64,000 nt of DNA from Kibdelosporangium sp. MJ126-NF4 (GCF_000826545.1 NZ_CDME01000004.1:1-64000); one strand, 5' to 3'. Positions 25,278-35,057 are shown, numbered from the stretch's first letter. Made by a program: numbers and translations. The notes: generated by a model not told the origin, from the sequence alone.

Positions 25278-25886
25278 TCAGGTCGAGGCCAGCGTCCGCA
25301 GGTGCGGCAGCAGCAGGTCCAGTGCGCGGCTGCGGTGCGAGATGCGGTCCTTCTCAGCCGACTCGAGCTCGGCCGAGCTGCGGGTCTCGCCCTCCGGCAC
25401 GAAGATCGGGTCGTAGCCGAAGCCGTTGGTGCCCCTCGCCTCCCGGATGATCCGGCCCGGCCAGACACCCCGCACCACGACATCCTCCTGGCCAGGGACC
25501 ACCAGCGCCAGCGAGCACACGAACGCCCCTCCCCTGCGCTCGTCCGGCACGTCGCCGAGCTGGTTGAGCACGAGGTTGAGGTTGGCCAAGTCGTCGCCGT
25601 GCGAACCGGCCCAACGCGCGGACAGCACGCCGGGCATGCCGTTGAGGGCGTCCACTTCGAGGCCTGAGTCGTCGGCGACCGCAGGCAGGCCGGTCGCCTT
25701 GACCGCGTCCACGGCTTTCGCGTGCGCGTTCTCCTCGAACGTCGCGCCGATCTCCGGCGCCTCCGGATACTCGGGCACGTCGTTGAGGCTGATCACCTCG
25801 ATGCCCGAGATACCGGCGGCTTCGAGGATCCGGCGCATCTCCACCAGCTTCTTGGCGTTGCGGGTGGCCAGCAGCAGACGCGGCAC
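25278..25886 (-). CDS. rdgB: Non-canonical purine NTP pyrophosphatase (RdgB/HAM1)
   Basis: A 202-residue enzyme with the HAM1/RdgB signatures LLLATRNAKKLVEMRRIL, ATFEENAHAKA, VADDSGLEVDALNGMPGVLS, and GTNGFGYDPIFVPEG. It hydrolyses ITP, dITP and XTP to monophosphates, keeping deaminated purines out of nucleic acids. The GTG at 25886 starts two bases after the rph stop codon, so translation is probably coupled. This gene order matches M. tuberculosis Rv1340-Rv1341. Confidence 0.96.
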   Translation of the reverse strand: MPRLLLATRNAKKLVEMRRILEAAGISGIEVISLNDVPEYPEAPEIGATFEENAHAKAVDAVKATGLPAVADDSGLEVDALNGMPGVLSARWAGSHGDDLANLNLVLNQLGDVPDERRGGAFVCSLALVVPGQEDVVVRGVWPGRIIREARGTNGFGYDPIFVPEGETRSSAELESAEKDRISHRSRALDLLLPHLRTLAST

Positions 25887-25888
25887 GA

Positions 25889-26662
25889 CTACTTCGCCTT
25901 CTTCTTGCGCGGCGAGGGCTCCGGCAGTTCGCCGGGATACGGCTGGGCCAGCGCCGCGGCCTGCAGCGCGCACAGCTTCTCGGTCCCGGCCAGCGCCAGG
26001 TCGAGCATCTGGTCGAGCGTGGACCGGGCGAACGTGGCGCCCTCGCCGGTGCCCTGGACCTCGACCAGGGTGCCCGCGTCGGTCGCGACCACGTTCATGT
26101 CGACCTCGGCGATCGAGTCCTCCTCGTACGGCAGGTCCAACCGGACGCGGCCGTTGACCACACCGACGCTCACCGCGGCGATCGCGCACGACAGCGGCTT
26201 CGGGTCGGCGAGCCGGTCGGCCGCCCCGAGCCACGTGACCGCGTCGGCCAGAGCGACATAGGCGCCGGTGATCGCGGCCGTTCGCGTGCCGCCGTCAGCC
26301 TGGATCACGTCGCAGTCGATCATGATCGTGTTCTCGCCGAGGGCCGACAGGTCGATGCACGCCCGCAGCGATCGGCCGATCAGCCTGCTGATCTCGTGCG
26401 TACGGCCGCCGACACGGCCCTTGACCGACTCGCGGTCGCCTCGGGTGTTGGTCGCCGACGGGAGCATCGCGTACTCGGCGGTGACCCAGCCGAGGCCGGA
26501 GCCGACCCGCCAGCGCGGCACGCCCTCGTTGACGCTCGCCGCGCACAACACCTTGGTGTTGCCGAACTCGACCATCACCGATCCGGCTGGCCACTTCTGG
26601 AAGCCACGCGTGATCCGGACTTCTCTCAGCTCGTCATCGTTCCTGCCGTCACTTCGCGCCAC
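25889..26662 (-). CDS. rph: Ribonuclease PH
   Basis: A 257-residue phosphorolytic 3' exoribonuclease, full length for the family. Characteristic segments are [77 protein letters not shown] and [13 protein letters not shown]. It trims tRNA 3' ends using phosphate. The start codon is a GTG. The gene is sandwiched between the Rv1339-like hydrolase and rdgB in an order conserved in actinobacteria, and overlaps nothing but is separated from rdgB by only two bases. Confidence 0.97.
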   Translation of the reverse strand: MARSDGRNDDELREVRITRGFQKWPAGSVMVEFGNTKVLCAASVNEGVPRWRVGSGLGWVTAEYAMLPSATNTRGDRESVKGRVGGRTHEISRLIGRSLRACIDLSALGENTIMIDCDVIQADGGTRTAAITGAYVALADAVTWLGAADRLADPKPLSCAIAAVSVGVVNGRVRLDLPYEEDSIAEVDMNVVATDAGTLVEVQGTGEGATFARSTLDQMLDLALAGTEKLCALQAAALAQPYPGELPEPSPRKKKAK

Positions 26663-26685
26663 CTGGCCACCCTACGAGATGCGCC

Positions 26686-27456
26686 TCAGACGGTGTACGT
26701 GTCCCCGAGCTCGACCAGCCGGGCGTCGCCCTGGTAGGCCTGACGCGCCTCGGCGAGCACGGCCTCCCGGTCGGTCCACGGCGGCACGTGGGTGATCAGC
26801 AGGCGCCGCGCTCCCGCCCTGGTGGCCAGCTCGCCCGCTTCCCTGCCGGACAGGTGCAGGTTCGGCGGACGCCCCGGCTCGTGCGTCCAGGACGCCTCGG
26901 CCATCAGCACGTCCGCGCCCTCGGCGAGCTCGTCCAGCGCGTCACACGGGCCGCTGTCGCCAGTGAAGACCAGGCTGCGGCCGCCGTGCGAGATCCGGAA
27001 ACCGAACGCCTCACAGGGGTGGTCGACCCGGCGCGCCGTCACCTCGAACGGGCCGATCTGGACGGTGTCGTCGGACAGCGCACGGAAGTCGAAGATGTCC
27101 GACAGGTCCGTGGTGGTCAGTTCGGCGCGGTCCGGGGCGTAGGAGCGGGCGAACCTGTCCGGGGCCTCGGCGGGCGCGTACACGGGCAGGCGCTGCACCC
27201 TGGGATCCTTGGACGGCTTGGGGTGGTAGCGGCGGAAGACTGTCAGCGCGGTGAAGTCCGCGCAGTGGTCGGGGTGTAAGTGCGACAGCAGCAACGCGCC
27301 GAGCAGGAACGGGTCGCAATAGCACTGGAGCTCGGCGAGAGTGCCGTTGCCCAGGTCCATCGCCATGAGAAAATCGTCGGCCTCGACCAGATAGCCCGAG
27401 GCAGGCGAGTTCGGGCCGGGAACGCTTCCCGAACAGCCCAGCACGGTCAGCAACAC
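26686..27456 (-). CDS. MBL-fold hydrolase, Rv1339-like (putative cyclic-nucleotide phosphodiesterase)
   Basis: A 256-residue metallo-beta-lactamase-fold enzyme. The metal-binding motif is HLHPDHCAD near residue 60, with further ligands in DHPCEAFGF, FTGDSGPCD and ITHVPPW. Its place between murI and rph and its sequence match M. tuberculosis Rv1339, which is reported to hydrolyse cAMP; that activity is inferred here from family and synteny. A GTG at 27456 is the start. TATGTA upstream on the minus strand may be a -10 box in the 36-base gap after murI. Confidence 0.88.
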   Translation of the reverse strand: MLLTVLGCSGSVPGPNSPASGYLVEADDFLMAMDLGNGTLAELQCYCDPFLLGALLLSHLHPDHCADFTALTVFRRYHPKPSKDPRVQRLPVYAPAEAPDRFARSYAPDRAELTTTDLSDIFDFRALSDDTVQIGPFEVTARRVDHPCEAFGFRISHGGRSLVFTGDSGPCDALDELAEGADVLMAEASWTHEPGRPPNLHLSGREAGELATRAGARRLLITHVPPWTDREAVLAEARQAYQGDARLVELGDTYTV

Positions 27457-27492
27457 GGTGCAAAGCGTTACATACCGCGAGCCAACAACGGG

Positions 27493-28299
27493 TCAATTTC
27501 GCGCCATCGGCCTAACCGCGCCCACTTCCAGTCCAAGGAATCTGCGGGCCAGCCTGTGGAACGGGGCGACTGGCCCTGTGGCGAGGAACTCATGCACCGT
27601 TTCGTCACCTTCATGCTCACGCAGCATGTCCTGTTCGGTGAGCACGCGGACCACGTCCTTCGCTGTTTCCTCCGCGCTGGACACCTGCGTGACACCGTCG
27701 CCCATCACGATCTGCAGGACACCGGTCAGCAACGGGTAGTGGGTGCACCCGAGGACCATCGTGTCCACGTCGGCGCGCTGCAGCGGCTCCAGGTAGCTCT
27801 GGGCCAGGCCGAGGACCTGCCTGCCGGAGGTGACCCCGCGTTCGACGAACTCGGCGAACCTCGGGCACGGTACGGCCGTCACGGTCACGTCCTTGGCGGC
27901 GGCGAACGCGTCCTGGTACGCGCCGGAGCGGATCGTGCCGACCGTGCCGATCACGCCGATCCGGCCGGTTCTGGTGGTCGCGACCGCACGGCGGACCGCG
28001 GGCAGCACGACCTCGACAACGGGGATGGAGTACCGCTCCCTGGCGTCCCGCAGGCACGCCGACGAGGCGGTGTTGCACGCGATCACCATCAGCTTGACGC
28101 CGCTGTCGACCAGTTCGTCCATGATCGCCAGGGAGTGTGCGCGGACCTCGGCGATCGGTTTCGGACCGTACGGGGTGAACTCCGTGTCACCGATGTAGCG
28201 CAGTCGTTCGGCGGGCAGCTGGTCGCGGATCGCGCGGGCGACCGTCAGGCCGCCGACGCCTGAGTCGAAGATCCCGATCGGCGCGTCGGCGGAGGTCAA
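27493..28299 (-). CDS. murI: Glutamate racemase
   Basis: A 268-residue racemase making D-glutamate for peptidoglycan. Signatures are [30 protein letters not shown], and the two catalytic cysteines in [11 protein letters not shown] and LGCTHYPLL. The TTG start at 28299 overlaps the rhomboid stop codon as TTGA, so the two are translationally coupled. The order rhomboid-murI-MBL-rph-rdgB is the same as in M. tuberculosis. Confidence 0.97.
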   Translation of the reverse strand: MTSADAPIGIFDSGVGGLTVARAIRDQLPAERLRYIGDTEFTPYGPKPIAEVRAHSLAIMDELVDSGVKLMVIACNTASSACLRDARERYSIPVVEVVLPAVRRAVATTRTGRIGVIGTVGTIRSGAYQDAFAAAKDVTVTAVPCPRFAEFVERGVTSGRQVLGLAQSYLEPLQRADVDTMVLGCTHYPLLTGVLQIVMGDGVTQVSSAEETAKDVVRVLTEQDMLREHEGDETVHEFLATGPVAPFHRLARRFLGLEVGAVRPMARN

Positions 28300-28952
28300 G
28301 CGGGCAGCTCCGGTACGACCGGGCTCGCCGGTTCGGCCTTGCCCTTGCCGCGGTTGGCGCGCGAGGTGAGCCACGCGGTCAGCACGCCGGCCAGCGCGCC
28401 GAAGAGATGGCCCTGCCAGGAGATCTGCGGATTGCCGGGAAGCACGCCAAGCAGGGTACTTCCCCAGTACAGGAACAGAACGAACGCCACCGCGAGCTGT
28501 TTGAAGCTGCGGTTGAAGATGCCGCGCACCAGCAGGAACGCCAGCCAGCCGAACGCGATGCCGGAAGCGCCGACGGTGATGGAGTCCGACGGCGCGGTCA
28601 GCCAGACGCCGAGGCCGCTGACCAGCCAGATCGTCACGGTCACGGCGACCCACTGGCCGACGCCACCCGCCATCGCCAGGAACCCGAACACCAGCACCGG
28701 GACCGTGTTGCCGAACAGATGCCCCCAGCCGTCGTGCAGCAGCGGTGCCCAGATCACGCCGTCCAGACCGGACCAGGACCGGGCGAGGATCCCCCACCGG
28801 TCCAGGTCGACGGGGATGATCACGTCGACGAGTTCGACGAGGTACAGGAACGCGGTGAAGCCGAGGACCACCAGTGCCGCCTGTTTCGGGTTGGGCGGCA
28901 CGACCCGGTTCACCGGGCCGGGAGCGGCGGGCACAGCAGGCAAAGTGGTCAC
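28296..28952 (-). CDS. Rhomboid family intramembrane serine protease (Rv1337-like)
   Basis: A 218-residue protein with six transmembrane helices. The catalytic Ser is in [12 protein letters not shown] and the catalytic His in [12 protein letters not shown], giving the rhomboid Ser-His dyad. The HxxxN-type motif of helix 2 appears as [14 protein letters not shown] short Pro-rich N-terminus precedes helix 1. It is coupled to murI by a TTGA overlap and preceded by a paralogous rhomboid only 56 bases upstream. Substrates are unknown. Confidence 0.93.
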   Translation of the reverse strand: MTTLPAVPAAPGPVNRVVPPNPKQAALVVLGFTAFLYLVELVDVIIPVDLDRWGILARSWSGLDGVIWAPLLHDGWGHLFGNTVPVLVFGFLAMAGGVGQWVAVTVTIWLVSGLGVWLTAPSDSITVGASGIAFGWLAFLLVRGIFNRSFKQLAVAFVLFLYWGSTLLGVLPGNPQISWQGHLFGALAGVLTAWLTSRANRGKGKAEPASPVVPELPA

Positions 28953-29008
28953 ACTTCGAGGCTACGTCTCCACATCCGGCCCCGGGATCAGGTGAAACCC
29001 TGGCTTTT

Positions 29009-29668
29009 TCACCCGGGGACGCTCGTCTGACGGGTGGCCTGCTTGAGCGACCGGCCGACCAGCCAGGCCGCCACGACTCCGCCGACGGCTCCGCTCAGGT
29101 GCCCTTCCCATGAGATCCCGGTCTGGGTCGGCAGCACGCCCCACAGCACGGAGCCGTACACCGCGAACACCGCCACCGCGATCAGGATCTGCGGGAGGCT
29201 CCGCACGAACAAGCCGCGGACCAGTACGAACGTCAGGAACCCGAAGACGACGCCGGAGGCGCCGAGGTGCACGCCCGGTTGGCCGATCAGGAACGTGCCG
29301 ACGCCGCTGAACAGCCAGATGATCGCGGTGACGCCGAGGAACTGGCCCATTCCGCCGGACGCCGACAACAGGCCGAGGACCAGGAACGGGACCGCGTTGG
29401 CGGTCACGTGGTCCCAGCCGACGTGCAGCAGCGGCGCCCAGAGGATGCCGTCCCACTCGTCGATGTCCCTCGGCCAGATGCCGTGCAGGTCCAGGCTGTG
29501 GCCCAGTGCGGTGTCCACCGCCTCGACGACGAACAGCAGCGCGACGAAACCCGCGACCACGACGAGCGCCTGCAGCGGGTTCGGCGGGATGATCCGCTTG
29601 GCCATCGGGATGGGCTGGCCGGGTGGTTTCGGCGGCTGGTCCTGCTGAGGAAATCCAGTGGGCTCCAC
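29009..29668 (-). CDS. Second rhomboid family intramembrane protease (paralog)
   Basis: A 219-residue paralog of the neighbouring rhomboid. Shared landmarks are [40 protein letters not shown], the catalytic [12 protein letters not shown] and the His in [12 protein letters not shown]. One difference is N-terminal: DHVTANAVP here against GHLFGNTVP in the paralog, so the helix-2 Asn is kept. GTG at 29668 is chosen by length match; ATG at 29605 is a shorter option. M. tuberculosis has one rhomboid at this position, so this is a lineage-specific tandem duplication. Confidence 0.9.
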   Translation of the reverse strand: MEPTGFPQQDQPPKPPGQPIPMAKRIIPPNPLQALVVVAGFVALLFVVEAVDTALGHSLDLHGIWPRDIDEWDGILWAPLLHVGWDHVTANAVPFLVLGLLSASGGMGQFLGVTAIIWLFSGVGTFLIGQPGVHLGASGVVFGFLTFVLVRGLFVRSLPQILIAVAVFAVYGSVLWGVLPTQTGISWEGHLSGAVGGVVAAWLVGRSLKQATRQTSVPG

Positions 29669-29689
29669 AAGATGACAGTATCTCGGGTT

Positions 29690-30547
29690 GTGACTGATCG
29701 TTTCGAGATCGCGGTACGCGCCGAGGCCTCGCTCGGTGAGGGGCCGACCTGGGACGCCAGGACGTCGACACTGCTGTGGGTCGACATCCTCGCGCCGCAG
29801 GTCCATCGCTGGAGCCCGTCGACCGGGTCGGATGAGACGATGACCGCGCCGCAGGATGTCGGTGCGGCCAAGCCGCGGGCGGGCGGCGGGCTCGTTCTGA
29901 ACCTCCGTGACGGCGTCGCGATCGTCGATTCCGCAGGTGAGCACCGGTGGCTCGTTTATTGGGCCAGGGACGGCGTGCGCGGGAACGACGCCGCTGTCGA
30001 CGCCTCCGGGCGGCTCTGGGCGGGGACCATGCGGTACGACACGGCTGAGAGCGGCGGCTGGCTGGCGCGGGTCGAACCGGACGGCAAGGCGAGCATGGTG
30101 CTCGACAAGGTGACCATCAGCAATGGCATCGGCTGGAGCCCGGACAACACGCTGATGTACTACGCCGACACACCAACCGGCGTGGTCGACGTGTTCGACT
30201 ACGACCTGGCGACCGGGGCTGTCTCTGCGCGGCGCAGGTTCGCGGATGTCGACGGCTCGCCGGACGGGTTGTGCGTGGACGCCGACGGCTGCCTGTGGGT
30301 GGCGTTGTGGGGCGCGGGGCAGGTGCGCCGCTACACGCCCGACGGCAGGCTCGACCGGACGGTCGCCGTGCCCGCGAGCAACACGACGGCGTGCTGCTTC
30401 GGCGGGGACCGGCTGACCGACCTCTACATCACCACGGCGCGTGTCGGGCTGTCCGACGCGGAACTCGCGCGCGAGCCGATGTCCGGGTCGGTGTTCGTGA
30501 TCCCGGACGCCGGAGCGGGCCTGCCGTCCACTGTTTTCGCAGGTTGA
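29690..30547 (+). CDS. SMP-30/gluconolactonase/LRE family protein
   Basis: A 285-residue six-bladed beta-propeller. Family signatures are LGEGPTWDARTSTLLWVDIL (metal-ligand Glu), RGNDAAVDASGRLWAGTM, ISNGIGWSPDNTLMYYADT (Asn ligand) and DGSPDGLCVDADGCLWVALW (Asp ligand). These Ca/Zn-dependent proteins are lactonases, for example sugar lactones. GTG at 29690 is taken as the start, with GTATCT just upstream as a possible -10 box; ATG at 29672 would add six residues. It is the only plus-strand gene within the sulfur/cell-wall block and is divergent from the rhomboid. Confidence 0.88.
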   Translation: MTDRFEIAVRAEASLGEGPTWDARTSTLLWVDILAPQVHRWSPSTGSDETMTAPQDVGAAKPRAGGGLVLNLRDGVAIVDSAGEHRWLVYWARDGVRGNDAAVDASGRLWAGTMRYDTAESGGWLARVEPDGKASMVLDKVTISNGIGWSPDNTLMYYADTPTGVVDVFDYDLATGAVSARRRFADVDGSPDGLCVDADGCLWVALWGAGQVRRYTPDGRLDRTVAVPASNTTACCFGGDRLTDLYITTARVGLSDAELAREPMSGSVFVIPDAGAGLPSTVFAG

Positions 30548-30552
30548 CCGGT

Positions 30553-30572
30553 ATGGCGCGAAATTCGCGCCA

Positions 30573-30573
<1 letters not shown>
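30553..30573. terminator. Bidirectional terminator palindrome
   Basis: ATGGCGCGAA, A, TTCGCGCCAT form a perfect 21-base palindrome between the convergent SMP-30 and cysM genes, touching the cysM stop codon. Only 25 bases separate the genes, so this probably ends both transcripts. Confidence 0.6.
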
Positions 30574-31526
<953 letters not shown>

Positions 31527-31799
31527 TCAGCCGCCGGCGACTGCGGGCAGGATCGTCACGGTGTCGCCGTCGGCGACCTTCGACTCCAGGCCGCCGGAGA
31601 ACCGCACGTCCTCGTCGTTGACGTAGACGTTGACGAACCGGTGCAGCGTGCCTTCCTTGACCAGGCGCGTCTTCAGGCCGCCGTGGCGGGCCTCCAGGTC
31701 GTCGATGATCTCGGCGACGGTGCTGCCGGTCGCCTCGACGGCCTTCTCGCCACCGGTGTGGGTGCGCAGGATCGTCGGGATGGAAACGGTGACAGCCAT
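31527..31799 (-). CDS. cysO: Sulfur carrier protein CysO (MoaD/ThiS fold)
   Basis: A 90-residue ubiquitin-like protein ending in the Gly-Gly tail (LPAVAGG) that is converted to a thiocarboxylate. Segments RTHTGGEKAVEATGSTVAEI and HRFVNVYVNDEDVRFSGGLE match actinobacterial CysO. The protein delivers sulfide to the CysM aminoacrylate intermediate; Mec then releases cysteine from the carrier. It lies immediately between mec and cysM. Confidence 0.95.
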   Translation of the reverse strand: MAVTVSIPTILRTHTGGEKAVEATGSTVAEIIDDLEARHGGLKTRLVKEGTLHRFVNVYVNDEDVRFSGGLESKVADGDTVTILPAVAGG

Positions 31800-31850
31800 G
31801 GAAATCCTCCGGCTTCGGGAAAAATGGGCGTGGCGCGAGGGCTTCGGGGT

Positions 31851-32306
31851 TCAGCCGCGGTCGGGGACGTCGTCCGCCCCGGTGTGCGAGAACAGGTAGG
31901 AGTCGACCACCTCGACCGGCTCCTCGGTGACCTGGCCGTCCACGATCCGGTACGAGCGCAGCTCGATCTCCTCCGGGTGCCGCGTGGAGACCAGGACGTA
32001 GTGCGCGCCGGGCTCGGCGGCCAGCGCGATGTCGGTGCGCGACGGGTAGGCCTCGGTCGCGGTGTGCGAGTGGTAGATGACCACCGGCACCTCGTCGTCG
32101 CGGTCCATCTCGCGGTGGAGCTGGAGTTGCTCGGTCGAGTCGAACTGGTAGAACGTCGGCGAACGGGCGGCGTTGGTCATCGGCACGAACCGTTCGGGCC
32201 GGTCGGTCCCGTCCGGCCCGGCGATCACGCCACACGCCTCGTCCGGGTGGTCACGCCTGGCGTGGGCCACCATCTCGTCCACGAGGTCACGGCGGATCTG
32301 CAACAC
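31851..32306 (-). CDS. mec: Mec-type [CysO]-cysteine peptidase (JAMM/M67)
   Basis: A 151-residue JAB1/MPN metalloprotease. The JAMM zinc site is visible: Glu in HPDEACGVIAG and HSHTATEAYPSRTDI with the two His, Ser and Asp ligands. In M. tuberculosis Mec (Rv1334) cleaves cysteine from the CysO C-terminus, the last step of this route. GTG at 32306 is the start (next codon TTG). cysO begins 51 bases downstream. Confidence 0.95.
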   Translation of the reverse strand: MLQIRRDLVDEMVAHARRDHPDEACGVIAGPDGTDRPERFVPMTNAARSPTFYQFDSTEQLQLHREMDRDDEVPVVIYHSHTATEAYPSRTDIALAAEPGAHYVLVSTRHPEEIELRSYRIVDGQVTEEPVEVVDSYLFSHTGADDVPDRG

Positions 32307-32383
32307 GACCCCATCCTAAGGGCTGGATGAGTCGTTCCCACCCGGTGAGAAAGACCACCGGTTCGCCCGGAATGTCCGGCCGC

Positions 32384-32849
32384 TCACTCGGACGGCGGGT
32401 CAGCCGCGTTGAGCTTCGCGCTGATCAGCGGCTGCAGCCACATCTCGGCCCGCTCGTTCTGGATCGCGTGGCACATCTCGGCGACCTTCCGCTCGATGGG
32501 AGCGAGGCCCGGTTCGCCCCTGCGGTCCCGCATCAGCAGTTGGAGGTGTGCCAGCGCGACGAACATGTCGTCGAAATGCGACTGGTCATGGTCGTGGCAG
32601 CCATTTTTCTGGATGTCGATCACCCGGCGCACCGCGTCGAGGACCTGCGCCCGCATCCCTTCCTCGTGGCTCCCGGAATTCGGCCGCGTACTGCGGATCG
32701 TCCGAGACGGCCTGAAACAGTGCGACCAGCCTGCGTGGCCCACCGACCCGGGCGGAGATCAGGCCTGCCGACCGCAAGCGTCGTGCCTTGCCGCCTTCCA
32801 GGGTCTCCGCGAGCAACTCGAGCCCCTCGGTGAACAACTGGCTGCTCAC
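32384..32849 (-). pseudogene. Frameshifted gene: unknown helical partner of the ClpS-like protein
   Basis: The first frame gives SSQLFTEGLELLAETLEGGK, ARRLRSAGLISARVG and RRLVALFQAVSDDPQYAAEF. About 60 residues in, near 32666-32676, the continuation shifts frame by one base to HEEGMRAQVLDAVRRVIDIQ, FDDMFVALAHLQLLMRDRRG and MCHAIQNERAEMWLQPLISA. Total length 466 bases is one over a multiple of three. Joined, it would be about 155 helical residues of no family I recognise. Its GTG overlaps the ClpS-like stop as GTGA, so the intact gene was coupled. A sequencing error, a recent mutation or programmed frameshifting could explain it; no slippery run is seen. Confidence 0.7.
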
Positions 32850-33085
32850 GCCCGGACCACTCCACTGTGCAGGCCGAAGACCTGCATCCGCGCGGCGACC
32901 AGCTCGGCCTCGGCCAGACCGTCGAAGATGCCGACCTGCGCGACGCCACGCTCGTCCACCTCGGCGGGCAGGTCGAGCGACTTGCCCAGAGGAAGCCCGA
33001 CCACTCGGTGCAGGACGAAGGCCACCGTCGCCTTGGTATTGATGTCGTCATCCCACAGCACCACTTGCCAACGTCTCTCTGTCAC
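32846..33085 (-). CDS. Second ClpS-like protein
   Basis: A 79-residue protein with the ClpS core pattern: WQVVLWDDDINTKATVAFVL (strand and the N-D type turn), then GKSLDLPAEVDERGVAQVGI, and AEAELVAARMQVFGL. It is only distantly like the true ClpS encoded at 34667-34954 (WQTIVWNDPVNLMSYVTYVF) and lacks its N-terminal extension. The His that ClpS uses to bind N-degrons (H-H-K-G in the true copy) is replaced by D-E-R-G, so N-end binding is doubtful. GTG at 33085 overlaps the peptidase stop as GTGA, and its own stop overlaps the next gene the same way. Confidence 0.82.
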   Translation of the reverse strand: MTERRWQVVLWDDDINTKATVAFVLHRVVGLPLGKSLDLPAEVDERGVAQVGIFDGLAEAELVAARMQVFGLHSGVVRA

Positions 33086-34116
33086 GCACGCATCTTTTCG
33101 GGCCAGAGGTCGCTGTAGGTGGGCAGGTGGCTGTTGGCCGTCGCGGTGAGCAGACCGTGGACCATGGCTCGGGCGAACGTGTCCGCGGCCGCTGTGCAGA
33201 GCCGGTCCAGACCCAGCGCGCGGAGTGGCTCTTTTCCGAGGCCATCGTCCTCGGCCAGAGGATTCGCCCCGGTCGCGAGCGCGAAGATGGTGTCTCCGTC
33301 GAACATCGAGTGGGCCGGGTGCACCGCGCGGGCCAGACCGTCGTGGGCGGCCACCGCCAGGCGCCTGGTCTCCGCCTTGGCGAGTTTCGCGTCCACCGCG
33401 ATCACGCCGATGGTCGTGTTGAGCAGCCTGCGCGGGATGTCGGGCAGGGTGGCCGCCCGGTTGGGCCATGGCCCGCCGAACTCCCCGTCCATCCCGAAAC
33501 CGGCGGCGAACGGGACCCCGGTCAGGTCGTCCACCGCCTCGCCGACGGCATTGACGACCGCGAGCGCGCCCACAGTGAAGCCGTCGACCACGGTGCTGGC
33601 CGTGCCGACACCGCCTTTGAGGGAGCCAACGCGGGCGCCTGTCCCGGCGCCGACGCTGCCCTGGGCGACCGGGCCGTCCGACGCGGCCGCACACGCCGCA
33701 CGCCCGAAGTCCGAACCCGGCCGGTTGCCCCACGCGTTGACCGGCAGGTCGAACAGCACGGCCGACGGCACGATCGGCACGACCTCGTGTGGTCGCGCGC
33801 CGACCGGCAGCCCCTGGTTGTGCTCGGCCAGCCACTGCATCACGCCGTCCGCGGCGGCCAGCCCGTAGGCGCTGCCACCGGACAAGCAGATGGCGTTGAC
33901 GTGCTGCACGAGGTTCTCGGGCAGGAGCGTGTCCGTCTCCCTGGTGCCGGGCGCGCCCCCGCGCGCGTCGACCGCGCCGACGGTCCGGGACGGCGTGAGG
34001 ATGACGGTTGTGCCCGTTGCCCAGCCGTCGCCGACTCGCTGGTGGTGGCCGACCTGGAGGCCCTGGACGTCGGTGATCGCGTTGAGCGGTCCGGCTTTGG
34101 CTGTGCCGGTGGTCAT
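33082..34116 (-). CDS. P1 (S58/DmpA) family peptidase, Rv1333-like
   Basis: A 344-residue Ntn-hydrolase of the DmpA/BapA family. Recognisable segments are LNAITDVQGLQVGHH, the LSGGSAYGLAAADGVMQWL loop and NTTIGVIAVDAKLAKAE. In that last segment family members self-cleave before the Thr/Ser nucleophile to generate two subunits. These aminopeptidases accept D- or beta-amino N-termini. The ATG at 34116 overlaps the DUF2017 stop as ATGA. The order clpS-DUF2017-peptidase equals M. tuberculosis Rv1331-Rv1333. Confidence 0.92.
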   Translation of the reverse strand: MTTGTAKAGPLNAITDVQGLQVGHHQRVGDGWATGTTVILTPSRTVGAVDARGGAPGTRETDTLLPENLVQHVNAICLSGGSAYGLAAADGVMQWLAEHNQGLPVGARPHEVVPIVPSAVLFDLPVNAWGNRPGSDFGRAACAAASDGPVAQGSVGAGTGARVGSLKGGVGTASTVVDGFTVGALAVVNAVGEAVDDLTGVPFAAGFGMDGEFGGPWPNRAATLPDIPRRLLNTTIGVIAVDAKLAKAETRRLAVAAHDGLARAVHPAHSMFDGDTIFALATGANPLAEDDGLGKEPLRALGLDRLCTAAADTFARAMVHGLLTATANSHLPTYSDLWPEKMRA

Positions 34117-34670
34117 GAGCTCATCGCGTGGATGAGTTCCTCCTGCATCACCGTGAGCCAGTGATACACCGGCAGGTGCCCGGCCCTGGGGTCGTCATCC
34201 GGCAGTTCGTCGGGCATGTCGTCGTCGACGTCCAGCGCTGTGCCGAGCGCGAGGCGCACGTCGTTGAGCGCCGACAGCCAGGCGTCCGCCTGTTCGAGGG
34301 TCAGGCGCACCGGGCCGCCGTCGCGGGGGCACGTGTCGAGCAACACCTCGGCGACACCGGTCTTCGCGTCGAGCAGCGTCGGTTCGTGCAGCGAGCGCAG
34401 CGCCGCCGCGGAGTCCATGTCCTCCGTCGCGGGCTGGTCGGCGTCCAGCCGGTGGAAGTCCGGCAGGAGGCGCGACAGGATCGGGTCGTCCGGCGCGGTG
34501 GACGGGCCCGTCCTGATCCCGGTCAGTTCGGACAGTTCGTCCTGCGGCGCTTCGTCCGCCCTGGTCTTCAGCATGTCGTTGATCTGGCCGACCAGGCCGC
34601 GCAGCACGGCTGCCTCCTGGTCCTCCAGCACGGTGACGACCTCGTCACCGTCCCTGCTCCAAGGCTTCAA
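34113..34670 (-). CDS. DUF2017 family protein (Rv1332-like)
   Basis: A 185-residue, largely helical, acidic protein. The N-terminal VVTVLEDQEAAVLRGLVGQI and ILSRLLPDFHRLDADQ and C-terminal DDDPRAGHLPVYHWLTVMQE match the actinobacterial DUF2017 family, which always sits next to clpS. The biochemical role is unknown; linkage suggests Clp-dependent proteolysis. The TTG start at 34670 overlaps the clpS stop as TTGA, so it depends on clpS translation. Confidence 0.9.
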   Translation of the reverse strand: MKPWSRDGDEVVTVLEDQEAAVLRGLVGQINDMLKTRADEAPQDELSELTGIRTGPSTAPDDPILSRLLPDFHRLDADQPATEDMDSAAALRSLHEPTLLDAKTGVAEVLLDTCPRDGGPVRLTLEQADAWLSALNDVRLALGTALDVDDDMPDELPDDDPRAGHLPVYHWLTVMQEELIHAMSS

Positions 34671-34954
34671 GAGTTACGCTCCATCGTCGCCCACAGTCCG
34701 GCCGCGTGCAGGCGGGCCACGTCGGCCTCCACTTTGTCCTTGTCACCGGAGGACACCACCGCTTTGCCCTTGTGGTGTACGTCGAGCATCAGCTGGGTGG
34801 CCTTGTCCCTCGTGTATCCGAACAGTTTCTGGAACACGTACGTCACGTAGGACATCAGGTTGACCGGGTCGTTCCAGACGATCGTCTGCCACGGCTTGTC
34901 CTCGGCGCCCAGGTTCGCACCGTCCGTCTTCCCCAGCTCGACTGGCGTGGTCAT
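34667..34954 (-). CDS. clpS: ATP-dependent Clp protease adaptor ClpS
   Basis: A 95-residue ClpS. The core WQTIVWNDPVNLMSYVTYVF contains the N-D-P turn that contacts N-end residues, and MLDVHHKGKAVVSSGDKDKV carries the His of the binding pocket. ClpS delivers N-degron substrates to ClpC/ClpA. It is the first of at least five minus-strand genes joined by 4-base start/stop overlaps (TTGA, ATGA, GTGA, GTGA), so it sets the translation rate of the whole chain. Divergent from pncB. Confidence 0.96.
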   Translation of the reverse strand: MTTPVELGKTDGANLGAEDKPWQTIVWNDPVNLMSYVTYVFQKLFGYTRDKATQLMLDVHHKGKAVVSSGDKDKVEADVARLHAAGLWATMERNS

Positions 34955-35043
34955 ACCCCAATGGTGGCATGCGCCCGCCGTGCCGTTGTGTCCAGTTCAG
35001 CGGTTTTGCCGCCGCCGGGTGATCGCCGCGCGAGGGCGCGCCA

Positions 35044-35049
35044 TAGGCT
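35044..35049 (+). promoter_or_regulatory. -10 box of pncB (leaderless)
   Basis: TAGGCT lies eight bases before the pncB ATG with no ribosome-binding site between, the typical arrangement of a leaderless actinobacterial mRNA. Confidence 0.5.
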
Positions 35050-35057
35050 CTCAGTTC

